Shown: positions 13,801 to 25,750, counted from the stretch's first letter. The stretch is 64,000 nt of DNA from Primulina eburnea (GCF_022965805.1 NC_133110.1:34534317-34598316), one strand, 5' to 3'. The notes: generated by a model from the sequence alone, not told the origin. Translations and numbers: made by a program.

Positions 13801-14992
13801 TGCTAATAATACTTTTTGGTGTGCTGATCGCGTTTTCCATGATGTTCTAATTATAATAAAATCGAGTTGGGTATTACTTTAGACCACTCGATGTTTTGAC
13901 GAATTTTGTTGTAAAAAACAAAATCAAACCCTGTTTCTGGGTTACTTCTAGTATTTGTGTGTGAGAATGTCAAGCCTTTTGTCTTTGTCAACGCTTTCCA
14001 AAAGATAAATGCTTTATTGGCAATTTCTACTATATGCATATTTGAATTTGGATTTTGATCCTATACTGCATCAACTTACTTGTAGGCCATTTTTTTCATT
14101 TCTCATAATCTTGAGTTGCAAGTCTCGATACTTTTTGGCAGTTGTCAATTTATGAATTTGCTAATTTTGACTATAGATTTGCTACATTATGTCTTCTTTG
14201 TCTGCCAAGGGTCTGGTGTAAATTGTAATTGGTCCCCCTTCTCGTGCTAGATGCTCTCATAAAATTCAAATTTTTGAATGTAGACTTGAATTTGAGGGAG
14301 AGCATGATAGAAACGATGGATTGGGTCAAATAACACCCATTTTGAAATTATTTGTTACAATTATCAATGAAATTTTACAGCTTTTTTTTTTTATAATAAA
14401 AAATCCATCGTCTTAAATTCGTAATTCAAGCATAAATCGAAAGGAAACTATGTTCCAATATATTCTATTAGAGACTCTGTTTTGTTATTTTTTAACCTTT
14501 TATTATCATCGTCTTGTCACTATTATGTCATCACGGTACAAAATTATTTGTAATTGGCAAGATAAAATAAGTGATCTAATTTAACAAAAATATTCTATTA
14601 AAAAAAATTCACATCAAAATAAAATTATTATTATACTTGTCGTTTTTTATAATATGAATCAAACTAATAAAAAATGTTAAAATCCAAAGATATTTTTGAA
14701 AATTTAAAATGTCATACAAATGAACAATGCGTGCATCGAACACGGATATCTATAATGATCCGAAATTTTCCATATAGTTGAATTTCAAAATTTAATATAT
14801 GTCTAATTGGTTTTTTCCTTGAAAAACATAAAATAATTCATTTTACACTTTAAAAATGCCGAATTTATGAAGAATCATAATCTAATTCTTCATATTAGAA
14901 TAATGATTGATGGTACAAATGATTTATGAAGGAAATAGTAGGTCAACATAACAATACAGTGTATTTCTCGTTTCAATCCATCTTTGTCTTCC
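13801..14992. other. GAPDH 3' region and upstream flank of R-gene copy 1
   Basis: After the GAPDH 3' UTR, the right part (about 14540-14940) resembles the upstream flanks of R-gene copies 2 (about 27900-28160) and 3 (about 35430-35690). Shared landmarks are the ATTTGTAATTGRCAAGATAAA block and the segment of near-identical words before the start codon. It is therefore the left edge of the tandem R-gene duplication. No gene was seen. Confidence 0.6.
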
Positions 14993-15862
14993 ATGGCAGC
15001 TTATGCTGCGGTTGTCTCACTTGCCCGATCACTCCACCAGATTTTGGATCTTGAACGGCATATCGATCTCCTTCACAAAGACAAAATCGTTTCCCTTCAT
15101 GAAAAAGTTGACTACATTGTCACTTTCTTCGAAGATTATTCGGAGAAGCACCGCGGAGCACATGATCGTGTGGGAAAGGAAATCACTGAAGCGCAGGATT
15201 TCATGGATTCGTATCTGTGTTCGGTATCAACTACCACCCATGATGATCGGAGTTCTTCTGTGAGCTTGGATCGAGACTTGGTCATGGCGTTTGAAAGGAT
15301 TGATTTCATCTGGGGAGAGAAAACGAAGATGAAGATCAGAGACACGATAGAATATATCCGATCCAGATCTTTTTCTTCTCACGTGGATCATTCATCCACG
15401 GCTCAAATAACTGAAAACAAGGTTGTGGAATTTGATGATGACCTGAATGCTGTCAAAGAACGTTTGTACGAAGATTCGGCTAAACTCCAAATTATCCCGA
15501 TTGTTGGGATGGGAGGAATCGGGAAGACGACTCTTGCTAGAAGAGCTTACGAGGATTCACTCTTTAATTTGCTCAGTATTTTGACATCTTCGCCTAGGCG
15601 ACGGTGTCGGAAGAGTATCAAAGAAGAGATACTCTTTCCCAGCTTCTTCAATCCTTCAAGAAATACACCACTGATCGTAATCAACAATCTGATGAGAGCG
15701 AAGCCCAATTGGAGAAACAAGTGTACCAAAATCTATTGGGTAAGCGGTATCTCATTGTGATTGATGATATATGGAATACCAAAGCTTGGGATGATTTGAA
15801 GAGGATCTTTCCAAATGATGACAATGGAAGTCGAATTTTGGTGACTACGAGGCTATCATTTT
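14993..15862 (+). pseudogene. R1-type CC-NB-LRR resistance gene, copy 1, truncated
   Basis: This is very similar to the intact copy 2 at 28668. It starts MAAYAAVVSLARSLHQ and has the Rx-type coiled coil, the P-loop GMGGIGKTT and the kinase-2 motif YLIVIDDIW. Three breaks were seen. A 12-bp in-frame deletion removes four residues before EAQDFMDSY. A 5-bp insertion at about 15565 shifts the frame between P-loop and RNBS-A. Homology then stops abruptly at about 15862, inside RNBS-B (GSRILVTTR). GLPL, MHD and all LRRs are missing. The right junction joins directly to the truncated 3' part of a FAR1-like gene on the other strand. Confidence 0.9.
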
Positions 15863-17278
15863 TATAAGCAGCTGCGAACAAAACAAACTCCACTTGAAAT
15901 AGATGAAAGATAGTGAGGGTATAAATTTCAGAAAATTGACGGAACATAGGAGAACTCTCTAGCTTTAATCTCGGTAATTTTTGGCGTGTCTCAAATTCAC
16001 ATCTTAGCTCATTGTATCGTTTTTTCTTCAAGACCTGTTCGAAGTGCTTAAAAAATTGCATTATATCTAAGCCGAGTTTCATACAACTCTTAATATCAGA
16101 ATTGACACTTTCACTGAGTTGTGTGCTCCTCATACCAAGTGTGAAAGCATTGTTCATGTAACAAGCTGCCCATTTCTCTTTTATATTATAAGTGGATTGC
16201 AGCCATGTGTTTTCTTGAATATTATGTTGTTCTAGTAGAATACTCCAAGCCTCCTCGAATCGGGTCTCATCATCAATGCTATACATGCATCTCTTAAAAT
16301 CAGTTAAGAGATGAGAACCATCTTTCATCAAGTTTCCCAAGTGTTTGATGCCATTTTGCATTAAATGCTATGTGTACAATCCATGAAATACCTCAGGCAT
16401 CACCTCCAATAAGGCCTTTGCCATAGCTTGATCCTGATCAGTGAAGATAGTGAGAGGTTTTTTTGCTTGTGTGCCTCTAAAAAAGTTTCGAACAACCATT
16501 TAAATGATGATGCAGTCTCATCATACAAAAGTGCTACACCAAAAATCAACGCTCCTCTATGATGATTGAAACCTGAGAAGATAGCAAGTGGTCTGTATGC
16601 ACGGTTCGTACAATACGTGGTGTCTAGTGACACAACATTAACAAAATACTCATAGTCGATTAGTATTCTTGCATCAGCCCAAAAAACATTAGTTATTTAT
16701 TCTTCCACATCCATCTGATTAGCATGGTAAAATGATGGATTTTTTGATAATTGTTGTTGAAAATATCGCATCAGACAACCAACTTCCCCATATACCATAC
16801 TTCATTGTCTTTTGGATCGAATATAATTTTTAGCATCCAACATTGTATAACCAAGACCATCTATTCCCCCTGCATGCTTACTCATCAACTGAAAATTTGA
16901 TTTTTGCTTAAGCCCAACATCCTCTGCCAAATCAGTCTCATAGGTTTGAACTTCTGTAATTTTACGTTGGGAAGACAACATATGAACTGTTTCTTGAAGA
17001 TGGAGTGTGTGATTATGCTCTTCGATAAACTCATTAACTTTATATTTACTATCCACAAATGTGACGCCTATTCTTACTTTACAACTTGTTCGAGTCTCAA
17101 GCCGAGAATTGAGTGTCGATGAATCTCTTTTGTCTTTTTTACGAACACCCTCCTTGCAACAAACATATTTATATGAAGTTATAAATCCGGTGTTCTTGTT
17201 CTTGTTAAAATAATGCTTCCTAACTCCAAATCCAGTTTTCCCACCATATTCAACTCAAAACTTTCAAGACTCGTCTAG
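15863..17278 (-). pseudogene. FAR1-related / Mutator-type transposase-derived gene, 3' part, broken
   Basis: FAR1/FRS proteins are plant transcription factors derived from MULE transposases. Read from 17278 down, fragments appear in family order. The FAR1 DNA-binding domain comes first (GKTGFGVRKHYF, YKYVCCKEG, FIEEHNHTLH). The MULE transposase core follows (SLDTTYCTNRAY, GFNHHRGALIFGVALL), then CMYSIDDETRFEEAW and the region near KEKWAACYMNNAFTLGMRS. Frames shift several times, one shift being in a T run near 16460. TGA stops occur at the domain start, and the SWIM end is absent. The 5' end lies across the gypsy insertion at 25751-25812. The last ORF (16361-15681) reads on into antisense R-gene sequence. 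Confidence 0.87.
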
Positions 17279-17560
17279 TGTGAGAACCTGAAACTCCAGC
17301 AGTAGCAGCAGCTGGCCAATTTCAGCAGAAGCCAACAATTCCAGCAGCAACTCATATTTTCAGAAGATGGCATTTTCCATCAGACCAGAATCCAGCAGAT
17401 CAAAATCCAGCAGACCGAATCCAGCAGCAGAAGAGCGAATTCCAGCAGACAGTTACTGATTCAGCTATTGAGTTGTAACTGAAGCATTTATCACGGAATA
17501 AAGGTGGTTAATGGCAGATTATGGCCATTTAATGGGAAGCTAACATTCAGAATAATTGCC

Positions 17561-17568
17561 TATAAATA
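17561..17568 (+). promoter_or_regulatory. LTR TATA box
   Basis: TATAAATA lies about 280 bp into the 5' LTR, in a context typical of a plant Pol II promoter. Transcription would start roughly at 17590. The same motif occurs in the 3' LTR. Confidence 0.65.
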
Positions 17569-17717
17569 ACACTCTCAAAGCTCTGAATTGGGTTACACAA
17601 ATCTTGAGAGTATCACTTGAAATTAGAGCTAAGAGAGTGCATTTTCGAAGCTGTAAAATCCAGTAGCAAGGCAAGCAGATTTCCAGACCTCAACCGAAAT
17701 TCTTTTAGCAAATTACT

Positions 17718-17723
17718 GTAAGT
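17718..17723 (+). promoter_or_regulatory. candidate 5' splice site in LTR (GTAAGT)
   Basis: The sequence ACT|GTAAGTG follows the expected transcription start by about 130 bp. Acceptor-like sites occur just before the extra ORF (TTGGATGTAG at 19338) and just before gag (TTAATTGTAG at 20062). This suggests spliced RNAs. It is inference from motifs only. Confidence 0.35.
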
Positions 17724-18484
17724 GGGCTTATGTATAATTAGCTTGAAAACTGTTTGATGATTTCTGATTTAAAGCAAAATATATTCTTGAATCCTGTTAT
17801 CTGACTTCGAAGCACTGAAACTTAGTGAACTAATGGTAGGAATATATATTCTGAACATTACTGATTACTGATTACTGATTACTGATTACTGGCCTCACCC
17901 CATAAAGGAGAGAACATATAGGGGACTGATATCAGTTTAGCCATGAAATTCACGAATGTGCTCAGTGCTTATTTGATAAACTTCTGATTTCCGACTACTG
18001 AATACCGATTACTGATTTCTGAACACTGAACACTGATTTCTGTTATGAAAATAAGAATTTCTGTATATTTTCGTATTACTGTTCTGTATAAAATGATTTC
18101 GAAAACTGGGAGTTATTCCCGCCCCCGCTTACTGAGTGACAATCATATCACTCACCCACCAAACCCATCTCAGATAAGAGTACTGAAGAAATGTTAGAAG
18201 AAGAGGAGCAGATCCAGTTCTGGGGCTGGTGATGAAGACTGTTGTTCTCAGTTTATGTTTATTTTATTTCCGCTGCATCTGTTAAGATACTGTAATATTT
18301 GGTTTTACATTTCCGCTGTAAAACATCAGTATTCGAGTTGTAACAGACAATTGATTGATTTCGTATTATGAATAATAGACTGGTTTTTGAGATTCTGTAC
18401 TTCTGAGGCTTGTTGTTTTCGAATGTAATATTTGAGAGCAACGCCGGTGTCAACCAACCCCCGTCCCGGGGCGTGACATTGAAG

Positions 18485-18496
18485 TGGTATCAGAGC
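18485..18496 (+). other. primer-binding site of gypsy 1 (initiator-Met tRNA type)
   Basis: TGGTATCAGAGC matches the plant PBS complementary to the 3' end of initiator methionine tRNA. It lies six bases after the LTR end, slightly further than usual. Confidence 0.85.
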
Positions 18497-19341
18497 AGAA
18501 CCGGGTTTCATAATCTGGGGAGGAGGAACTAGAAATAATAAGTTCTTACAGACTTCTGAGAATAAGTTCAGAAGGTTACTGAAATAGACTACTGAAAATA
18601 AGCTACTGTAATAGACTACTGAAACGAGTTTTAAAAAAAAAAAAAATTCAGTAGGCCAAAACCAGTAGACGAAACCAGAACCAGTAGATGGAAACCAGTA
18701 GTTTGAAACCAGTAGAAGGAAAACAGTAAATCTGAATGCAGAAGACTGGGTTAGTAGACTCGGAATGCAGCAGACTGGTTCTAATAGTGCTGGAAAAACA
18801 ACAGACTGATTGCAGAAGCATCAGAATTACAGTAGACAGTGTATTCCAGCAAGCAAATGCAGTAGACCTCGCAAAAGGGCATAGAAGTTGAGGTGTTTTT
18901 CGCGCAAACTTCAAACGGCCATAACTTTTGATCCAGGAGGAATTTTTACCATTAAAAGTAGGCGTTGGAAAGCTCTCGACGAGGAGAACCTAACCTAGAA
19001 CCATTCATCGTTCTAGCACCACCGACGAAGCCTAAAATCCATCGTTTAGATAGGGATATAATCCTTTCCGTAAAATTTTCCAAAATTTTTAAACTTTGAG
19101 GAATTTTCATTTTCAAATGGCTTAGTATTTTTACACCAAACTTGGTACCATTCATGTTCTTGATGTCAAGGATTTTCAGTAAATTTTTCACGCCATTCTG
19201 AGAACGAAAATTTTGGAGCTATTTTCTGCTATTGAATGTTATAGGCTTACTGATTCTATTCATTCCAGTACTTGACTATAACTTAATCCATATTCTTGAT
19301 ATCAATTCTGAACCTTTACCCTCATGTGTTGGATGTAGGAT
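18497..19341 (+). other. untranslated leader of gypsy 1
   Basis: This non-coding stretch of about 845 bp lies between the PBS and the first ORF. Its first half is rich in CAGTAGA/ACCAGTAG words (about 18640-18870) and has a 14-A run. The second half is ordinary sequence ending in an acceptor-like TTGGATGTAG before the ATG. It is a plausible site for packaging signals. Confidence 0.6.
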
Positions 19342-19851
19342 ATGGCTGACCAAAGTAGCTACGTTAAGAGCCTAGAAAGGAAGCTAGAGAAACTCAAGCA
19401 ACATAACTATTGTCTAGAGTTGGACAAAGATGAATTGGAGCGTCGAGCAGAACACTTAGAGGGTGATGTTCAATGTTATGCTCACTATCTGCATGAAGCA
19501 GAAGAGAGACATAGGAAGACTCAAGAAGAGTTCGAGACCTCCCAAGAGACTGTGGTGGAATTCATCGAGTTACGTGACACACTACTTGACAAGATCCAAA
19601 TACTCAAGGATCAGAATCACAAACTCGTACACCAACATAATCAGTATAGAGAACATACTGATGCTCAGATTCAAGAGTTGCAAGATACTGTTGAAGTTCT
19701 TAGCGACCAGAATGCGGTTCTGCATGGGCATATTGAACATCTCGAAGCATTGATAGCCAACCATGAAGATGAACCCGAGGAGGATCCCGAAGAAGAAGAG
19801 GAAGTTGAAGAGGATCATATGGATTTAGATTTGGGAGAAGTGATAGATTAG
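19342..19851 (+). CDS. extra coiled-coil ORF between leader and gag of gypsy 1
   Basis: The ORF encodes 169 aa on the sense strand, starting MADQSSYVKSLERKLEKLKQ. Nearly the whole protein (about residues 5-140) is heptad-rich helix. The tail (about 142-169) is strongly acidic, with Glu/Asp runs. I see no zinc finger, transmembrane segment or enzyme motif. It is intact even though pol next to it is broken. It is followed by about 210 bp of AT-rich sequence with an AATAAAAG polyadenylation-like word (about 19944), then by gag. It does not look like a normal Gag part, because gag starts separately at 20066. It could be a captured host fragment or a lineage-specific accessory protein. Confidence 0.8.
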   Translation: MADQSSYVKSLERKLEKLKQHNYCLELDKDELERRAEHLEGDVQCYAHYLHEAEERHRKTQEEFETSQETVVEFIELRDTLLDKIQILKDQNHKLVHQHNQYREHTDAQIQELQDTVEVLSDQNAVLHGHIEHLEALIANHEDEPEEDPEEEEEVEEDHMDLDLGEVID

Positions 19852-20065
19852 AACATTATTAGTAGTCATGTGATACTTGTCCCCTTTACATTTCTATTTC
19901 ATTTTCAAAGTTCAATTTGTAATTGCACTTTCTTGAGGAATCAATAAAAGATTATTTCTATCCATTGGTTCATATTTAATTTTTCGAGCAATTACTCAAT
20001 CCTTGTGATTCTTTTGTTTAGTCTCTATTCTGTTATCAACCTTAGAACTCTCTTAATTGTAGGAA

Positions 20066-23000
20066 ATGGACGGACGCCCAGTTAGAAACAACCGCAATCC
20101 TCGTTACAACAACCGTAACAACAACCGCAACGATGAGAATGAACAACAACAACAACAACAGCCACCAGCAGTTGGCCTCAGCCAAGTGGATTTAATGGCG
20201 ATAGCCACGATTGTGGCAACCACGTTACAAGGGTTGGTGAACCCCAATGCTAACCAGCCACCGCCACCACCTCCAGCTCAGAACAACGGGACTAAGCAGC
20301 ACTATGAGTCCCTCCGAAGAGCAAGAGTTCCTAACTTCGATGGGAGCACCGATCCAGAGGTCGGACAGAATTGGATGAAAGAGGTGGAAAATCATCTTCG
20401 ACGACTTGAGGTTCCCCAAAGGATCAGAGTAGAGGTGATTACACCCTTTCTTGTCGATCAAGCTGCCAAATGGTGGGAAGGAGTCTCACCAGCTATGATA
20501 GAGGCGGGACCTATCACTTGGCAAAGGTTCCGAGAGGCATTCCTGAGGCAGTACTTTCCGACAGCAGTTCGAGTGCAGAAGCTGTCAGAATTCGAAAGCT
20601 TGGTTCAAGAACCAAACATGACAGTGGTGGAGTATTCGTCCAAGTTCCACTCGTTGGGAACTTACTCCCCAACCATCATGGGAGACGAAGCTTTGAAGAT
20701 GCATCGCTTCAAGAAGGGATTGAACAGCCGTATTCAATCTGCCCTTGCCGTTATCGAGCCCAACAGCTTTGAGGAATTGATGAGAGCCGCCATTAGGGCT
20801 GAAAATGACATTAAGAGGCGTGAAGGAGAAAACAAACTCAAACGTCCTCAGCAAGGCCAATACCAATCGGGCCAACAATTCAAAAGGCCTAGGTTTTCAA
20901 GCAACCAATTCACCAGTGATCCAGCCAAAGGAACCACTTCTTCTCCATCAAGCAAAGAGGGAGTCAAGTGCGAAAATTGTGGATTCACTCACACGTGTGA
21001 ATGCCGTAAGAATTCGGGAGCTTGTTTCCGTTGTGGAAAGATGGGTCATCGCATTGCTCAATGCCCTTTTCCAGATCTGAGGAATGGTCCAGCAGGCGGA
21101 GCAACTCCAAATAAGCCTAAGGAGAACAAGCCAACTGCTCGAGTTTATGCTATAACTCAAGAAGAGGCGGACAACTCCAATGATGTCGTAGCCGGTACCA
21201 TTCTAATCAATAATATATCTGCTTATGCGTTATTTGATTGTGGTGCTACGCATTCATTCATGTCTAAGAGATTTGCCAAGAGGTTAGGAGCTAAGCCCGA
21301 TGACTTAGAAGAACCATATAGAGTAGCCACCCCTGCAAATCGAATTTTAGAAACTCGCACTCTATATCGGGAAATTAGTGTTCTTATAGGAGATCAGAAT
21401 TTCAAGGCAAACCTGATTCAACTAAACATGGTGGAATTCGACATAATTCTTGGAATGGATTGGTTAGCCAAGAATCATGCCTTAGTTGATTGTTATGGAA
21501 AGACGGTAACCATCCAAGCTCCACACCAAGAGAAAATTTTATTTCATGGCAAGACCAAAGAACGAAAGACTCTCCTTTCTGCTTCTCAAACTTGGACAGC
21601 CATGAAGCGTGGAGAAGAAGTTTACCTAGCTATGTTAAGCGAGGTAAAGAAAGAAACCACACTCACGCTTGAAGAGATTCCAGTAGTGCAAGAATTTCCG
21701 GATGTCTTTCCTGAAGAACTCCCTGGCGAACTTCCCGATCGCGAAGTGGAATTTGAGATTAACTTAGTGCCCAATGCCGCACCAATCTCAAAAGCACCGT
21801 ACCGAATGGCTCCAGCAGAGTTGAAAGAACTCAAAGAGCAACTTCAAGAGTTGTTGGACAAGAAGCAAATCCGACCAAGCGCATCTCCGTGGGGAGCTCC
21901 TGTCCTATTTGTAAAGAAGAAGGACGGAAGCATGAGGATGTGTATCGACTACCGAGAGCTGAACAAGATCACAATCAAAAACAAGTATCCGCTTCCAAGG
22001 ATAGATGACTTGTTTGACCAACTCAAAGGAGCTTCAGTCTTTTCCAAGCTCGACTTAAGGTCAGGCTATCACCAACTCAAGGTCAAGACAGACGACATTC
22101 CGAAGACAGCCTTCAGAACAAGGTATGGACACTATGAGTTCACAGTGATGCCGTTCGGATTAACAAACGCTCCGGCAGTATTCATGGATCTCATGAACAG
22201 AGTGTTTAAACCATTTCTTGACAAATTTGTTGTGGTATTCATCGACGACATTCTAGTATATTCGTCAAGTGAAAAAGACCACAAAGAACATCTTCGTCTC
22301 ACCCTCCAGAAGCTGAGAGAAAAAGAACTATACGCCAAGTTCAAGAAATGCGAATTCTGGCTAGAGAGCGTTGCATTCTTGGGACACATAATATCAGCAG
22401 CAGGAGTATCTGTGGACCCTAAGAAAGTAGAGGCAATCACGGATTGGCCTAGACCAAAGAGTGTGACAGAAATTCGAAGCTTCTTGGGATTAGCAGGCTA
22501 TTATCGAAAATTTGTTGAAGGATTCTCTTCAATAGCCATACCCCTCACCAAGCTCACACAGAAGAACTCTAAATTTCAATGGAGTGAAAAATGTGAGCAA
22601 AGCTTCGAGACTTTGAAGAAGAAGCTTACATCCACACCAGTGCTAGTATTACCTATGGAAGGTAAGGACTACACCGTCTATAGTGATGCATCCAAAGAAG
22701 GTTTAGGATGTGTACTCATGCAAGAGGGAAGGGTGATCGCATACGCGTCAAGACAGTTGAAGCCGTATGAACAGAATTACCCAACACATGACCTTGAATT
22801 AGCTGCAGTGGTGTTCGCACTAAAGATTTGGAGACATTACCTTTATGGAGCCAAGTGTGAGGTGTTCACCATCATCAGAGTCTCAAGTATTTGTTCACTC
22901 AAAATGAACTAAATATGAGACAAAGGCGGTGGATTGAACTCATAAAGGATTACGACTTGACAATAAACTACCATCCAGGCAAGGCCAACAAGGTAGCAGA

Positions 23001-24510
23001 TGCTTTAAGTTGAAAAAATATGAGGAAGGTAATCCTGACATCACTTTCCGCAAAACCATGTCTTCGAGAGACAATCAAGATAAGCCAAGATAAAGACTCC
23101 GCTTTGGTAAAACTGAAAGAGCAAGCCAAGGAAGGGAAATCACAAGATTTCGAGATAGACAACAAAGAAATCTTGTGGATAAAAGGACGATTGTGCGTAC
23201 CAGACGTTGATGACCTTCGACAAGAAGTAATGTCTGAAGCACATAAGTCAAAATTTTCAGTACATCCTGGCAGTACCAAGATGTACAGAGATTTGAAGAG
23301 AAATTTTTGGTGGAGTGGAATGAAGAAAGACGTGGCAATGTATGTTTCCAAGTGTCACGTGTGCCAGCAAGTCAAGGCAGAACACCAAAGGCCTGGAGGA
23401 CTTCTGCAACCGCTAGAAATTCCAGAATGGAAATGGGAGCATATTTCTATGGATTTCGTTGTGGGTTTACCAAAGACGAGACAAGGTCATGACGGAATAT
23501 GGGTAATCGTAGATAGACTCACAAAATCTGCGCATTTATTACATGTCCGCATGAACTATAATTTGGATAAGCTAGCCACATTGTACATGAATGAGATCGT
23601 ACGATTGCATGGAGTTCCAGCTAGCATACTGTCAGACCGAGATCCTAGATTTACGTCTCGATTTTGGAAGAGCTTTCAACAAGCTATGGGGACTAAGGTT
23701 ACTCTTAGTACGGCCTATCATCCTCAGACCGATGGCCAAACAGAGAGAACAATTCAAACTCTTGAGGATATGCTGAGAGCTTGTGCTCTAGACTTCAGTG
23801 GTAATTGGAGCGAACATCTGCCCCTGATCGAATTCGCATACAATAATAGTTACCACAGTAGTATTGAGATGGCACCATACGAAGCTTTGTATGGACGAAA
23901 ATGTCGATCACCACTGTATTGGGATGAGGTAGGGGAAAAAGCCATTGTTGGACCCGAACTGATCCAAGAAACAGTGGAGAAAGTTGCCTTGATCAAAGAA
24001 AGATTAAAAGCTGCACAAAATCGACAGAAAAGTTGGGCTGACTTGAAGAGACGACCCGTGGAATTTGAAGTTGGAGAGAGGGCATATGTAAAAGTGTCAC
24101 CCATGAAGGGTGTAATCCGATTCAATAAGGCTGGGAAACTAAATCCCAGATACGTCGGGCCATTTGAAATTCTTGAGAAAGTGGGAACACTTGCTTATAG
24201 ATTAGCACTTCCAACCGAAATGTCAAGAATTCACAATGTATTCCACGTTTCGCAGCTAAGGAGATATATTTCTGATCCAAGTCACATCCTGGAAGCTGGA
24301 CCACTTCTGGTTGGGAGCAATCTAAATGAACAACTGAAGTATGAAGAAATTCCGATTCGAATCGTGGATTTCAAAGACCAAGTACTGAGACGTCGAACTA
24401 TTCCATATGTCAAAGTACAATGGTCCAATCACACCGAAAGAGAAGCTACTTGGGAGTTGGAAGAAAAGATGCGAGAACAATACCCTTATCTCTTTAAAGA
24501 TCATGCTTAG
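20066..24510 (+). pseudogene. gag-pol polyprotein gene of gypsy 1, two defects
   Basis: The reading frame from 20066 holds several domains in order. These are Gag (GMDG-less, starting MDGRPVRNN), a CCHC knuckle [14 protein letters not shown] at about residue 320, and protease with the active Asp at about residue 391 in the context DCGA (usually DSGA). RT follows with FIDDILVYS at about 725, then RNase H (YSDASKEG, about 872). A one-base deletion at about 22868 shifts the frame, and a TGA stands at 23011-23013 where a CGA Arg codon is expected. The ORF from 23020 continues with the integrase HHCC zinc site, the catalytic core ([15 protein letters not shown]) and a chromodomain-like C-terminus. 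Everything else looks undamaged, so the element is a recent casualty. Confidence 0.93.
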
Positions 24511-24537
24511 CCAAGTTTCGAGGACAAAACTTCTTAT

Positions 24538-24550
24538 AAGGAGGGAGGGA
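24538..24550 (+). other. polypurine tract of gypsy 1
   Basis: AAGGAGGGAGGGA directly abuts the 3' LTR and would prime plus-strand DNA synthesis. Confidence 0.85.
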
Positions 24551-25750
24551 TGTGAGAACCTGAAACTCCAGCAGTAGCAGCAGCTGGCCAATTTCAGCAG
24601 AAGCCAACAATTCCAGCAGCAACTCATATTTTCAGAAGATGGCATTTTCCAGCAGACCAGAATCCAGCAGATCAAAATCCAGCAGACCGAATCCAGCAGC
24701 AGAAGAGCGAATTCCAGCAGACAGTTACTGATTCAGCTATTGAGTTGTAACTGAAGCATTTATCACGGAATAAAGGTGGTTAATGGCAGATTATGGCCAT
24801 TTAATGGGAAGCTAACATTCAGAATAATTGCCTATAAATAACACTCTCAAAGCTCTGAATTGGGTTACACAAATCTTGAGAGTATCACTTGAAATTAGAG
24901 CTAAGAGAGTGCATTTTCGAAGCTGTAAAATCCAGTAGCAAGGCAAGCAGATTTCCAGACCTCAACCGAAATTCTTTTAGCAAATTACTGTAAGTGGGCT
25001 TATGTATAATTAGCTTGAAAACTGTTTGATGATTTCTGATTTAAAGCAAAATATATTCTTGAATCCTGTTATCTGACTTCGAAGCACTGAAACTTAGTGA
25101 ACTAATGGTAGGAATATATATTCTGAACATTACTGATTACTGATTACTGATTACTGATTACTGGCCTCACCCCATAAAGGAGAGAACATATAGGGGACTG
25201 ATATCAGTTTAGCCATGAAATTCACGAATGTGCTCAGTGCTTATTTGATAAACTTCTGATTTCCGACTACTGAATACCGATTACTGATTTCTGAACACTG
25301 AACACTGATTTCTGTTATGAAAATAAGAATTTCTGTATATTTTCGTATTACTGTTCTGTATAAAATGATTTCGAAAACTGGGAGTTATTCTCGCCCCCGC
25401 TTACTGAGTGACAATCATATCACTCACCCACCAAACCCATCTCAGATAAGAGTACTGAAGAAATGTTAGAAGAAGAGAAGCAGATCCAGTTCTGGGGCTG
25501 GTGATGAAGACTGTTGTTCTCAGTTTATGTTTATTTTATTTCCGCTGCATCTGTTAAGATACTGTAATATTTGGTTTTACATTTCCGCTGTAAAACATCA
25601 GTATTCGAGTTGTAACAGACAATTGATTGATTTCGTATTATGAATAAAAGACTGGTTTTTGAGATTCTGTACTTCTGAGGCTTGTTGTTTTCGAATGTAA
25701 TATTTGAGAGCAACGCCGATGTCAACCAACCCCCGTCTCGGGGCGTGACA
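24551..25750 (+). repeat. 3' LTR of gypsy 1
   Basis: At 1200 bp it is the same length as the 5' LTR, with about six base differences by eye (for example CCATCAGA versus CCAGCAGA near the start, and CGTCCCGG versus CGTCTCGG near the end). Confidence 0.95.

Larger units (their letters stand above)
17279..18478 (+). repeat. 5' LTR of gypsy 1
   Basis: The LTR is 1200 bp, begins TGTGAGAACC and ends CGTGACA. It is rich in CCAGCAGA words near the start and has a (TTACTGA) run near 17865-17890. The same sequence recurs at 24551-25750. Confidence 0.95.
17279..25750 (+). mobile_element. young Ty3/gypsy chromovirus (Tekay/Del-like), nearly intact
   Basis: The 8472-bp element has two 1200-bp LTRs (TGTGAGAACC...GGGGCGTGACA), a PBS and a PPT. 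Its 5-bp target duplication TCTAG lies at 17274-17278 and 25751-25755. The internal order is leader, an extra coiled-coil ORF, gag, protease, RT, RNase H, integrase and chromodomain. I counted about six differences between the LTRs by eye, so the insertion is recent. It sits inside, and antisense to, the FAR1-like gene. Coding defects are one 1-bp frameshift and one stop in RNase H. The chromodomain-like tail ([25 protein letters not shown]) points to the Tekay/Del lineage. Confidence 0.95.
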
